DNA of 64,000 nt, taken from assembly GCF_000367365.1 (NCBI RefSeq), contig NZ_BARF01000048.1, positions 19,690 to 83,689 on the forward strand, given 5' to 3'. Both the position numbers and the translations under genes were made by a program. The notes under the pieces were generated by a model that was given only the letters and a program-made list of their open reading frames with translations, was not told where the DNA came from and made no database searches. The stretch is from Streptomyces prunicolor NBRC 13075. GTDB lineage: Bacteria > Actinomycetota > Actinomycetes > Streptomycetales > Streptomycetaceae. Shown in pieces: positions 1 through 7,965 of this stretch; the first letter of the stretch is position 1, and each line of letters opens with the position of its first letter.

Positions 1-226
1 GGTCGGTGCCGGGGCGCGGGGCGGAGACGATCACCCCGATGCGGTCGCCGGAGACGGCCGAACTGTGCAGCGGCGGGGTGTGCTTGGGACGGCGTACCGC
101 TTCTACGGCTTCTACGGCGGTCTCGGTACGCAGGGCGAGGGCGACCGGTGTGGACCGGTCCACACGTACCCGCCGCGTCCTGGTGCTCGGCCGCGGTGCG
201 ACCGTCCGCATCGTCTCGACGCTCAT
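1..226 (-). CDS. Unidentified protein, N-terminal part (runs off left edge)
   Basis: An open frame begins at the ATG at 226 and continues to the window edge, giving about 75 residues beginning MSVETMRTVAPRPSTRTRR. The ATG overlaps the stop of the upstream methyltransferase as ATGA, so it is almost certainly the next cistron of the same leftward operon. I do not recognise the family. Residues near 60-70 (SGDRIGVIVSAP) look like a soluble enzyme core, not a membrane segment. The perfect palindrome at 148-165 is translated here as VDRST. A role in the same unnamed pathway is inferred only from coupling. Confidence 0.6.
   Translation of the reverse strand, partial: MSVETMRTVAPRPSTRTRRVRVDRSTPVALALRTETAVEAVEAVRRPKHTPPLHSSAVSGDRIGVIVSAPRPGTD
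148..165. repeat. Perfect copy of the TGGACCGGTCCA palindrome (18 bp)
   Basis: GTGTGGACCGGTCCACAC is a perfect 18-bp palindrome inside the partial coding region at the left edge. It is the longest perfect member of the dispersed palindrome family described in the findings. Confidence 0.9.
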
Positions 227-1323
227 GACGTGCCCCCTGTCGGCCGGGCCAGCGCCAGCAGGTCGCTGTGGTGGACGAGCACGCTCAACTCGCCTGCCGC
301 GCAAGCCGCGAGGCGCCGTTCCAAATACTGGTCGGCACGTTCCTTCAGCTCGGGGCGTTCCTCGACGGCCGCGCCGATCCAGCCGCGCAGCCACTCGGCG
401 GTGAGCGCGGCCTCGTCGGGGCCGAGCCGCCAGGCGCTCGGGTGGACGCGGACCGTGGCGCCGTGCGCGGCGAAGGCCTCGCAGGTGACGGTGACCGCGT
501 CCGGGCCGAGGAGGCCGTCGCGCCGCTGATGGGCGTTGAACGCGTCGGCGATCTCCGCGTCCATCGGGTCGGCCGGGGTGAGTTCGACCTTGCCCGCCAC
601 CGACAGGGTGAGCAGCGCCGGGCAGCCGGCGCCGACACAGGCGGCGACGAGGGCGTCGACCTCCTCGCGGGTGAGGACGTCCAGGAGCGCGGAGGCCGTC
701 ACCAGCGAGGCGCCGACCAGCGCGTCCGGGGTCAGCCGCGCCACGTCGCCGCGCCGGGTCTCCACCGTGACGCGGCTGCCGTCGGCGGCGGCGCGCGGTG
801 AGGCGACGGCGGCGAAGTGCAGGAGGTAGGGGTCCCGGTCGTGCAGGATCCAGTGCTGGGCGCCGTCGAGGCGGGGCGCGAGCCAGCGTCCCATCGAGCC
901 GGTACCGCAGCCCAGGTCGTGGATGACGACCCCGGAGCGGCCGGGCAGGTTGGCGAGCCGGATGCGCAGCGGGTCGAGCAGTTCGGGCGCCCGCGCGACG
1001 GCGTCGGCACCCTCCCGCAGCTCCAGCCACTCGGGCGCGTAGCGCGGCGGGTCGTCGGGTCCGACGTCCCGCAGCCGTACGGTGGCCCGCTCGCCGGGGC
1101 GGCCCGCGGGACCGGCGCCGGGGATCACGGAACCTGGCCCTGTCTGCTCGCCGGTGTCCGCTTGGACCGTTCCCGCCATGATGTCCTCCGGCCCCGGCTG
1201 TCCAGCCGTCAGGTCCTTCGCGTCGGGCTGTACCGGGGCGACCAGCATGCCCAGCGGTACGCCCCTGGGCCCCGGCTGCGCCGGGATCCGTCCAGCCTGT
1301 GCCGTGGTTGCCGACTTCCTCAT
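223..1323 (-). CDS. Class I SAM-dependent methyltransferase-like protein
   Basis: The frame encodes 366 residues. A Rossmann-type SAM site is visible around residues 134-142 (VIHDLGCGTG), with an acidic residue after the second strand (ILHDRDPY), as in class I methyltransferases. The first 85 or so residues are Pro/Gly/Ala-rich and look disordered, so the functional start could be one of the internal ATGs. I chose the ATG at 1323 because it overlaps the glycosyltransferase stop as ATGA; the stop in turn overlaps the next ATG at 226. This coupling puts it in the operon with the glycosyltransferase and pterin-synthase-like protein, so its substrate is probably an intermediate of that pathway (inference). 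A near-palindrome TTGGACCGTTCC lies at 1162-1173 in the disordered part. Confidence 0.8.
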   Translation of the reverse strand: MRKSATTAQAGRIPAQPGPRGVPLGMLVAPVQPDAKDLTAGQPGPEDIMAGTVQADTGEQTGPGSVIPGAGPAGRPGERATVRLRDVGPDDPPRYAPEWLELREGADAVARAPELLDPLRIRLANLPGRSGVVIHDLGCGTGSMGRWLAPRLDGAQHWILHDRDPYLLHFAAVASPRAAADGSRVTVETRRGDVARLTPDALVGASLVTASALLDVLTREEVDALVAACVGAGCPALLTLSVAGKVELTPADPMDAEIADAFNAHQRRDGLLGPDAVTVTCEAFAAHGATVRVHPSAWRLGPDEAALTAEWLRGWIGAAVEERPELKERADQYLERRLAACAAGELSVLVHHSDLLALARPTGGTS

Positions 1324-2504
1324 GCCGCCCTCCGGGGTTCGCTGGGGAGCCGGGTGAGCACTCCGGCCAGGCTGCGGGCCGTGGTGGCCCAGCCGTCGAG
1401 GGCCGCGCGCCGGCCCCGGGCCGCCGCCTTCAGACGTCGGCGTACGTCGGCCTCGCCGAACCAGCCGCGCAGTTCGGCGGCGAGGGCGGCGGGCGCCTCC
1501 GGCGGGACGAGGATGCCGGGCACCCCGCCGTCGGGGGCGCGGCCGACCGCCTCGGGCAGCCCGCCGACGTCCGTGGCCAGCACGGGGATACCCCGTGCGA
1601 GGGCCTCGGTGACGGCCATGCCGTAGGTCTCGGCGTACGACATGAGGACCATGAGGTCGGCGGAGGCGTAGGTGGCGTCGAGTGCGGCGCCGGCCCGCGG
1701 GCCGGCAAGGTGCAGCCGGTCCTGGAGGCCGTGGCGCTTGATGAGGTCGCGCAGGTGGTCGACATACTCCGGGTCGTTGCCGAAGCCGCCGACGCACTCG
1801 CAGGTCCACGGCAGGTCGGCCGCGGCGGCCAGTGCCTCGATCAGCCGGTGCTGGCCCTTGCGCGGAGTCAGCGTGGCGACGCACACGAGGTGGGAGACGC
1901 CGTCGGTGCCGGAGGCGAGGGGCGCGATGTCGGCGCCGGGGGTGGCGACATGGACGCGCTCGGGGGCGAGGCCGTGGTGGGAGACGAGGCGGCGGACCGC
2001 CCACTCGCTGGTGCCGATGACCGCCGACACCGCCCGCAGGACCGTACGCTCCTTCTCGTCCAACTCGGCGGCCACGGCGGCCTCCAGGCCGGTCTCGTCA
2101 CCGAGCGGGAGGTGGACCAGGACGGCCAGGCTGAGCCGGTCGGCCTCCGGGACGACGATCTCGGGGACCCCGCAGGCCACGATCCCGTCCATCAGTACGG
2201 CGGCACCGTCCGGCAACTCGCGCAGCACTCGGGCCAGTTCGGCACGGGCGGCGGCGCCGGGCCGGGGCCACTCGCCGTCCACGGCGTGCTTGTGGACCTG
2301 CCAGCCGAAGCCGGGCAGGTCCAGGCTGACCCGCCGGTCGTAGGCGTTGCCGCCGCTCGGCGCGGCCGGGTCGTCGACGCCGCCCGGCATCACGAAGTGC
2401 ACGGTGCGCAGGGACATGGGGATGATCTCGGCATTCCGGGAGGCGGCGCGCTGCGCGGGCAGGAATCCCAGCGAGGGGGCGCGGTCGATGGTCACGTCGC
2501 TCAC
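1320..2504 (-). CDS. GT4-family (GT-B) glycosyltransferase
   Basis: The 394-residue protein shows the C-terminal GT-B nucleotide-sugar site, including the Glu-x7-Glu motif ETYGMAVTE near residue 300 followed by GIPVLATDVGGLPE, typical of family 4 retaining glycosyltransferases. No signal peptide or membrane segment is seen, so it should act in the cytosol, possibly at the membrane face. The GTG start at 2504 overlaps the preceding stop as GTGA, and its own stop overlaps the methyltransferase ATG, so translation of the three genes is coupled. Donor and acceptor cannot be read from sequence. Its place between a pterin-synthase-like gene and a methyltransferase suggests it glycosylates a small molecule of that pathway. 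Confidence 0.88.
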   Translation of the reverse strand: MSDVTIDRAPSLGFLPAQRAASRNAEIIPMSLRTVHFVMPGGVDDPAAPSGGNAYDRRVSLDLPGFGWQVHKHAVDGEWPRPGAAARAELARVLRELPDGAAVLMDGIVACGVPEIVVPEADRLSLAVLVHLPLGDETGLEAAVAAELDEKERTVLRAVSAVIGTSEWAVRRLVSHHGLAPERVHVATPGADIAPLASGTDGVSHLVCVATLTPRKGQHRLIEALAAAADLPWTCECVGGFGNDPEYVDHLRDLIKRHGLQDRLHLAGPRAGAALDATYASADLMVLMSYAETYGMAVTEALARGIPVLATDVGGLPEAVGRAPDGGVPGILVPPEAPAALAAELRGWFGEADVRRRLKAAARGRRAALDGWATTARSLAGVLTRLPSEPRRAA

Positions 2505-2899
2505 AGGGCACGCTCGTAACTCGCCCAGGCGACGTGCGACTCGTGCAGGGTGACCTGAAGGCCGGTCAGGCCCCGGGCGCCCTCGCCGAGCGCGCCCTTC
2601 TCGATCCGCTCGGCGAGCCGGTCGGCGATGACCTTCGCGAGGAATTCCGTCGAGGTGTTGACCCCGGCGAAGTCGGGCTCGTTGTCGAGGTTTCTGTAGT
2701 TCAACTCGCTCACGACGGCGCCCAGTTCCTGGGTGGCCAGTCCGATGTCGACGACGATGTTGTCGTCGTCCAGCTGCTCGCGCCGGAAGGTGGCGTCCAC
2801 CAGGAACGTGGCTCCGTGCAACCGCTGGGCGGGCCCGAACACTTCGCCGTGGAAGCTGTGGGCGATCATGATGTGATCGCGAACGGTGATGCTGAACAA
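2501..2899 (-). CDS. Divergent 6-pyruvoyl-tetrahydropterin synthase / QueD-like protein
   Basis: The 132-residue protein has the size and layout of the PTPS/QueD T-fold: an early His (IAHSF), the RLHGATF strand, a TSTEFLAKVIADRL helix and a late HES motif matching the substrate-anchoring Glu region. Against E. coli QueD, several key residues appear changed: the catalytic Cys of KCGRLHGH is Ala here (AQRLHGAT), the third zinc His of HGH is Ala, and the Asp-His pair of LDHHYLN is replaced (LNYRNLD). Zinc binding and the classic reaction may therefore be altered or lost. It sits between the dehydrogenase and glycosyltransferase genes, overlapping the latter by 4 bp. The fold assignment is firm; the reaction is unknown. 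Confidence 0.85.
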   Translation of the reverse strand: MFSITVRDHIMIAHSFHGEVFGPAQRLHGATFLVDATFRREQLDDDNIVVDIGLATQELGAVVSELNYRNLDNEPDFAGVNTSTEFLAKVIADRLAERIEKGALGEGARGLTGLQVTLHESHVAWASYERAL

Positions 2900-3050
2900 C
2901 GGACGACCCTCCAGGTGCGGCGCGTCTGGTCCCGCGGCTGATCCCTGCCGGGGGATGCCGTGTAGTACGGCTGCACGCCTCCCCCTGTTCAGCCCGCTCT
3001 CACTCTTTTCTCAGGTCAGACGCTCTTGCTCGTACGGAATTGAACGATTC

Positions 3051-4031
3051 TCAGCCGATGTCGGTGTAACGGACCCGATGGCACAGCGCCGGGATCTCCC
3101 CCGAGGCGAGCCTGGGCAGCAGGTCCGGCAGTTCCTCGAAGTCGCTCTCCCCGGTGACCAGCGCGTCCAGCGCGGGGTCCGCGAGCAGGTCGAGGGCGAG
3201 GGCGAGCCGGTCGGCATAGCTGCGGTTGGCGCGCGCCGGCGAGACCGTACCGACCTGGCTGCTACGGATGACCAGGCGGCGCGAATGAAACGCCTCGCCG
3301 AGCGGGAGGCTCACTTTCCGGTCGCCGTACCAGCTCAGTTCGAGGACCGTTCCCTCGGCGGTGAGGAGTTCCAGCGCGCGGGTGAGTCCCTGTTCGGTGG
3401 CGCTGGCGTGGACGACGAGGTCGCAGTCGCCGAGCGCGTCCGAAGGCAGCGCGAAGCCGACACCGAGCGCCTCGGCGATCTTCGCGCGCGTGGGATCGGC
3501 GTCCACCAACTGCACCCGCACGCCCGGGAAACGGCCCAGCAGCGCGGCCACCGAGCAGCCGACCATGCCTCCCCCGACCACCGCGATCCGGTCGCCGACC
3601 AGCGGCGCCGCGTCCCACAGGGCGTTGACGGCGGTCTCCACGGTCCCGGCGAGAACGGCCCGCCCGGCGGGCACGGAATCCGGCACCGGTGTCACGGCGC
3701 TCGCGGGGACGACGTAGCGCGTCTGATGCGGATAGAGGCAGAAGACGGTACTGCCGAGCAGCGCGGCCGGGCCCTCCTCGACGACCCCCACATTGAGGTA
3801 GCCGTACTTGACCGGACCTGGGAAGTCGCCCTCCTGGAAGGGGGCCCGCATGGTCGCGTGCTGGTTCTCGGGGACGCCCCCGCGGAAGACCAGGGTCTCG
3901 GTGCCGCGGCTCACGCCCGACCACAGGGAGCGGACCAGCACCTCGTCCTCGGCGGGGTCGGGCAGGACGACGTCGCGTATCTCGCCGTGACCCGGTGGAC
4001 CGATCCAAAACGCCCTCGCGGTGCGCTTCAT
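3051..4031 (-). CDS. Medium-chain dehydrogenase (zinc-type ADH superfamily, BchC-like)
   Basis: The 326-residue protein has an N-terminal GroES-like domain and a Rossmann fold (IAVVGGGMVGCSVAALL, then Asp-containing VQLVDADP) suited to NAD(H). The usual catalytic-zinc Cys of MDR enzymes is replaced by SGVSRGTE, and no four-Cys structural zinc lobe is present, so it resembles the zinc-less subgroup often annotated as zinc-binding alcohol dehydrogenases. The sequence APFQEGDFPGPVKYGYLNVGVVEEG is characteristic of that subgroup. It is the promoter-proximal gene of the leftward operon, 151 bp ahead of the pterin-synthase-like gene and divergent from the CDP-alcohol phosphatidyltransferase. TGGACCGATCCA at 3996-4007 lies within its first codons. 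Confidence 0.85.
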   Translation of the reverse strand: MKRTARAFWIGPPGHGEIRDVVLPDPAEDEVLVRSLWSGVSRGTETLVFRGGVPENQHATMRAPFQEGDFPGPVKYGYLNVGVVEEGPAALLGSTVFCLYPHQTRYVVPASAVTPVPDSVPAGRAVLAGTVETAVNALWDAAPLVGDRIAVVGGGMVGCSVAALLGRFPGVRVQLVDADPTRAKIAEALGVGFALPSDALGDCDLVVHASATEQGLTRALELLTAEGTVLELSWYGDRKVSLPLGEAFHSRRLVIRSSQVGTVSPARANRSYADRLALALDLLADPALDALVTGESDFEELPDLLPRLASGEIPALCHRVRYTDIG

Positions 4032-4136
4032 CGGATTCCTCCTGAACGATCGGGAAGCTGTTCACGTACGGGTAACCACAGGCCGCGCACAGTACGCGGC
4101 GTTGATCGACTCTGTCATACGGCCGGAGGGTGTGCG

Positions 4137-4907
4137 GTGGCCCTGAACAACACATACGAAGCAAGGCTGGTCCAGCAGGAGACCGCTGTGGGAGCGGGCG
4201 TTCAGATCCTGTTGCTGGCGTTGCTCGGCACGGCGATCGGAATGGGGCCGGCCGGCTGGCTGACCGGCCTGGCATTCGCGATCGCCACCTGGGCCGTGCT
4301 CTCCAAGGCCTTGCACCGGTCCAGGACCCGTTCCTTCGGGCCGGCCAACCGGGTCACCCTCGGCCGGGCCATCCTGGTCGGCGGGGTGACCGCGCTGGTC
4401 GCGGACTCCTTCGAGAGCTCCCCGCCGGTCACACTGCTGGTCGGACTGACCGCGGTGGCCCTGATCCTGGACGGCGTCGACGGCAAGGTCGCCCGGCGCA
4501 CGAACACCTCCACCGCGCTCGGGGCGCGCTTCGACATGGAGGTCGACGCGTTCCTCATCCTGGTGCTCAGCGTGTACGTCGCGACACAGATGGGCCCGTG
4601 GGTCCTGCTGATCGGCGGCATGCGCTACGCGTTCGTCGCCGCAGCGCGCGTCTGGCTGTGGCTGAACGCCCCGCTGCCGCCGAGCACCGCCCGTAAGACG
4701 GTCGCCGCCACCCAGGGCATCCTGCTGCTCCTCGCGGGCGCGAACCTGCTGCCCCACGCGGCCAACATCGGCGTGGTGGCGCTCGCGCTCGGCACCCTGG
4801 TCTGGTCGTTCGGCCGCGACATCCTGTGGCTGTGGCGCACCTCGCGCACCTCCCCCATCGAGGAGGTTCCGGCGGAGGAGAAGCTGCTGGAACTGGTCTC
4901 GCAGTAG
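4137..4907 (+). CDS. CDP-alcohol phosphatidyltransferase family protein
   Basis: The 256-residue integral membrane protein carries the complete family motif D-x2-DG-x2-AR-x8-G-x3-D-x3-D (DGVDGKVARR ... ALGARFDMEVD), which holds the metals and the CDP-alcohol. About six hydrophobic segments surround it. The GTG start at 4137 has a good ribosome site (GGAGGG, 6 nt upstream). The enzyme would join a CDP-activated alcohol or lipid to an acceptor alcohol in the membrane. It is divergent from the dehydrogenase operon with about 105 bp between them, and a shared regulatory region is likely; whether it works in the same pathway is inference. Confidence 0.9.
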   Translation: MALNNTYEARLVQQETAVGAGVQILLLALLGTAIGMGPAGWLTGLAFAIATWAVLSKALHRSRTRSFGPANRVTLGRAILVGGVTALVADSFESSPPVTLLVGLTAVALILDGVDGKVARRTNTSTALGARFDMEVDAFLILVLSVYVATQMGPWVLLIGGMRYAFVAAARVWLWLNAPLPPSTARKTVAATQGILLLLAGANLLPHAANIGVVALALGTLVWSFGRDILWLWRTSRTSPIEEVPAEEKLLELVSQ

Positions 4908-4914
4908 GGACGGT

Positions 4915-4960
4915 TGCGCGGAAGGGCCCGGATCACTGGTGATCCGGGCCCTTCCGCGCA
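4915..4960. terminator. Strong bidirectional hairpin terminator
   Basis: A perfect 22-bp inverted repeat (arm TGCGCGGAAGGGCCCGGATC plus AC) with a 2-nt centre lies just after the phosphatidyltransferase stop and before the convergent ycnI stop, so it can end both transcripts. Confidence 0.9.
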
Positions 4961-4962
4961 CC

Positions 4963-4999
4963 CCTTGGGTGCTACGACTTGGGTGCTACCCCCTGGGTG
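4963..4999. repeat. Three imperfect copies of TTGGGTGCTAC
   Basis: CTTGGGTGCTACGACT, TGGGTGCTACCCC and CTGGGTGCTACGACC follow one another between the terminator and the ycnI stop. This is a short degenerate tandem repeat of no known function. Confidence 0.7.
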
Positions 5000-5734
5000 C
5001 TACGACCGCGGGGTCCGGCTGCGCACGATCGCGAAGGCGCCCGCCGCGAGGCCGAGCACGCCCACGATCAGCCCGGCGACACCGAGCCCGCGGGCGGTCG
5101 AGTCGCTGCTGGACGAGGAGGCGGTGGTGCCGGCCTTCGTGGAGGTGACCGCTGTGCTCGCGGCCGGGGTCTCGTCGCCGTCCTCGCTCTCCTTGGCGGT
5201 GAGCTTGAGGACGGGCGCCGGGTTCTCCGGCTCGTCGTCCCCGGCCGTGGTCTGCTCGATCCAGCGGACGACATCGCCGTCCGAGTAGGTCTGCAGCGTC
5301 TTGAACGCCAACTGGTCGGTGTCGCCGGGCAGTTGACCGAAGGCGACGTTGAAGTCCTCGTACTGTCCGGCCCCGATCTTCCCGCCGGTCCAGGTGATCT
5401 CGGAGACGGCGTCGGTGATGGTGCCGTCGTCGGTCTTCACCGGCGTCTTGAGCTTGCTGGTGGTGACCTTCGCGGTCCAGCCGTTCTGCGGGGTGACCAG
5501 GACGCCGAGGACGGGGTGGTCGGTGGGCAGATAGACCTGGACCTTGGTGGTGCTCGCCTTGTCCTCCTCATTGGGGACACGGAAGGTGAGGACACCGTCC
5601 GTCGCACCCTTGGCGTAACTCTCCGGGTGGACGGTGACGTGCGCGGAGGCGACCCCCGCGGCGGCCAGGACTCCGGCGGTGGCGAGCGCGGCGACGGTGC
5701 CTGCGCGGCGCAGGGTGGTGCGGTATGCGGACAT
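5000..5734 (-). CDS. ycnI: YcnI-family (DUF1775) copper-binding membrane-anchored protein
   Basis: The 244-residue precursor has a Sec signal (TVAALATAGVLAAAGVASA) cleaved so that the mature protein begins with His (HVTVHPES). That N-terminal His is the copper-brace residue of YcnI. The DUF1775 core follows (FRVPNEED, NGWTAK, ITWTGG), then a Ser/Thr-rich linker and one C-terminal transmembrane helix with an Arg-rich tail. It would hold copper on the outer face of the membrane. A Met/His-rich membrane protein is encoded 39 bp downstream in order of sequence (5774-6379), which is transcribed first, so the two form a likely copper-handling pair. Confidence 0.92.
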   Translation of the reverse strand: MSAYRTTLRRAGTVAALATAGVLAAAGVASAHVTVHPESYAKGATDGVLTFRVPNEEDKASTTKVQVYLPTDHPVLGVLVTPQNGWTAKVTTSKLKTPVKTDDGTITDAVSEITWTGGKIGAGQYEDFNVAFGQLPGDTDQLAFKTLQTYSDGDVVRWIEQTTAGDDEPENPAPVLKLTAKESEDGDETPAASTAVTSTKAGTTASSSSSDSTARGLGVAGLIVGVLGLAAGAFAIVRSRTPRS

Positions 5735-5773
5735 GGTGAGGTGATCTCCGTACGGGAAAAGGAAGTTGAGTGG

Positions 5774-6379
5774 TCAGACCGGGTACGGGATCAGGTCCGG
5801 TGGCCCTCTGCGGCTGACCGCGTGCCGCAGGAGGAGTTGGCGCAGGGGGGCCGCGTCGGCGGCGGCGCGTCCGGGGCGACGGGCGATGCGGAAGGTCTGG
5901 GGTGCGGGGGCGTCCCGCCACCAGGCGGCCAGCCCCGGCACGAAGGCGACGGCCCAGCGCAGCAGCGACCACAGCGCGGCCTCGCCGCGCCGCAGCCACC
6001 AGGCCGCTACGAGCGCGGCGACGACGTGGGCGGCGAGGGCGTGCGGGGTCATCGCCTGCGTCTGCCGCATGGGGGACATGGTGTGACCCGACATGTGCGC
6101 CATGCCGGCCATCGCCATGCCGGTCCGTGGCCGCGCGACATCGAACCCGAGGTGGAGCCCGGCCTGGGTGGCGAGCATGGCGGCACCGATGCCGGGCATG
6201 GACCGTTCCCGCCCGCCGAGCAACCACCCCATGACGAACACAAGGAGGAATCCGGCGCCGTCCGCCCACAACGGAGGCGTGGCACCGGTGGCGAGCCCGT
6301 GCCCGGCGGCAGCCAGCAGCACACACACCGCGGCGAACACCGCGGCGCGCAGGCTACGTACCGCCGGTGATGCGCTCAT
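5774..6379 (-). CDS. Met/His-rich polytopic membrane protein, probably copper-related
   Basis: The 201-residue protein has about four to five hydrophobic helices and a loop near residues 85-110 rich in Met and His (GMAMAGMAHMSGHTMSPM), a pattern common in copper-handling membrane proteins. ATG at 6379 is preceded by GGGAGGA. It is transcribed just upstream of ycnI, with a 39-bp gap, and probably forms an operon with it. No enzymatic motif is visible. The copper role is inferred from the residue pattern and the neighbour. TGGACCGTTCCC at 6199-6210 lies in the coding region. Confidence 0.75.
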   Translation of the reverse strand: MSASPAVRSLRAAVFAAVCVLLAAAGHGLATGATPPLWADGAGFLLVFVMGWLLGGRERSMPGIGAAMLATQAGLHLGFDVARPRTGMAMAGMAHMSGHTMSPMRQTQAMTPHALAAHVVAALVAAWWLRRGEAALWSLLRWAVAFVPGLAAWWRDAPAPQTFRIARRPGRAAADAAPLRQLLLRHAVSRRGPPDLIPYPV

Positions 6380-6741
6380 GGTGACGGATCCTCCCACGCG
6401 CCACCGCCGCCGAAGCCGTCGATGGCGGTATAGGGGGCAGCTCATATCTGGTTCATGGCTTGGTACGGCGGGGGCGGGTGGGGCGTTCAGTTCGGGTGGG
6501 CGGACTCGTGCGGGCATGCGTCGATTTACCGGGATACGGGGAGCCGGGGAGCCAGGGAGCCAGGGGCGCAGGAAGCGGAGGACCGGTCCAATCGCGGGGA
6601 CACGGACGCCCCTTGGCGGCTCATCCCCCGCAAGACCGGCAACTCCGGTCGCCGGTCGCCGGCCGCCGGCCGCCGGCCGCCGGCCTGGGGATTCATGCGC
6701 GGTCGCCCGGACATGCGTGGATACGGCGGCTCGAGCGCGGC
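6380..6741. other. Non-coding gap with palindrome and GC repeats
   Basis: No convincing gene is seen. The gap holds GGACCGGTCCAA at 6580-6591 and a run of overlapping GCCGGCC-type repeats at about 6648-6690. It separates the upstream end of the membrane-protein gene from the 3' end of the MFS gene. Confidence 0.6.
6580..6591. repeat. Dispersed palindrome copy
   Basis: GGACCGGTCCAA contains an exact copy of the 10-bp core and lies in an intergenic gap. Confidence 0.85.
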
Positions 6742-7965
6742 TCACTTTCGGCGCGGCAACAACCCGATCGCCACGACCGGTACGACGGCCAGCACCAGCC
6801 ACGGCACGGCCACGGGCAGCCCCGTCTCGAGGAGGGTGCCGGTGGCCGCGCTGCCGAGGAGGACGATCAGGCCGGAGACGGAGGAAAGGGCCCCGATGTA
6901 GAGGCCGAGACGGCCGGGCTCGGCGAGGTCGGGGACCCAGGCGCGGGCGACCGGGGCGATGAGCATCTGGCCAAGGGTGAGCAGGACGACGAGGGCGGTC
7001 GCGGGCAACAGCCCGGTGGTGCCGGTGAGTTGGGCGGGGCGTGCCACCGCCACGGCCGTGAACCCTACGGCGATCAGCAGCAGCCCCGCCGCCATGGACC
7101 GGCGCGGGTCGAGCCGCTCCCCCGCCCAACGGGTCACGGGCAACTGCGCGCTCACCACGAACAGCGACGACAGCGCGAACAACCAGGCCAGCGGTGCTTG
7201 CGAGCCCGCCGCGCGCTCCACCTCCTCGGGGAGGGCCAGATAGAGCTGGTTGTAGGCGAGGAGATAGGCGCCGTAGGCACAACACAGCGCCAGGAAAGGC
7301 CTGTTGTGCACGAGGGTGCGCATGCCGCCCTTCTGGGTGATCTGCGCCCTCCCGGCGATGTTCCGCCCGGAGATGTGCTGCGGCAGCAACCACGCGTGCC
7401 CGCCGAGAACGAGTACGAAGACCCCGGCCCCGACGAGACACGTCACCCGGAAGTCCACCGCGAGCAGCAACGCACCGAGCAACGGCCCCACAAACGCCCC
7501 GACTTGACCCGCGACGCTGAACAACGCGAGCACACGGGTGCGGGATCCCCCGCCCGTCTCCTCCCACTCGACCGCCTGCCGCGCCACCTCCGACTCCACG
7601 GCCGGCGAGAACAGCGCGGCGGCGAACCCGATGAGCAGCACGGCTCCGACGACACTCCAGGTCTCCCCCGCATACCCGAGACAACCGAACCCGGCGATCC
7701 GCAGCACGCACCCCGCGAGCACCACGGGCCGTACGCCGTACCGATCCGCGAGGGCTCCGCCGACCACGAAAAACCCCTGCTGACTGAAGGTCCGCAGCCC
7801 CAGCACAAGCCCAACGAGCCAGCCCGCCATGCCGATCGCCTCCGCCAGGTGCTCGGCGAGGAACGGCAGTACGGCGAAGAAGCCGATGTTGAAGGCGAGT
7901 TGGGTGAGGATCAGCAGCCGGAGCAGTGGTGAGAGCGGGGTACGCACGAGGGCCACTGAGGTCAC
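6742..7965 (-). CDS. MFS transporter
   Basis: The 407-residue protein has about 12 hydrophobic segments and the MFS loop signature ADRYGVRPVV after helix 2, with a repeat (GERLDPRRSM) in the second half. The GTG at 7965 overlaps the permease stop as GTGA, so it is the last gene of the GNAT, binding protein, permease, MFS operon. It may export or import the same ligand as the ABC components; MultiDrug/peptide-type MFS proteins look similar and the substrate cannot be deduced. Confidence 0.9.
   Translation of the reverse strand: MTSVALVRTPLSPLLRLLILTQLAFNIGFFAVLPFLAEHLAEAIGMAGWLVGLVLGLRTFSQQGFFVVGGALADRYGVRPVVLAGCVLRIAGFGCLGYAGETWSVVGAVLLIGFAAALFSPAVESEVARQAVEWEETGGGSRTRVLALFSVAGQVGAFVGPLLGALLLAVDFRVTCLVGAGVFVLVLGGHAWLLPQHISGRNIAGRAQITQKGGMRTLVHNRPFLALCCAYGAYLLAYNQLYLALPEEVERAAGSQAPLAWLFALSSLFVVSAQLPVTRWAGERLDPRRSMAAGLLLIAVGFTAVAVARPAQLTGTTGLLPATALVVLLTLGQMLIAPVARAWVPDLAEPGRLGLYIGALSSVSGLIVLLGSAATGTLLETGLPVAVPWLVLAVVPVVAIGLLPRRK

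Noticed and set aside
1..226. Naming the edge gene as GTP cyclohydrolase II
   Set aside because: The pterin context suggests it, but the visible 75 residues show no recognisable RibA motif, so no name is given.
6648..6690. GCCGGCC run as a regulatory array
   Set aside because: Overlapping GC words are common by chance at this composition.
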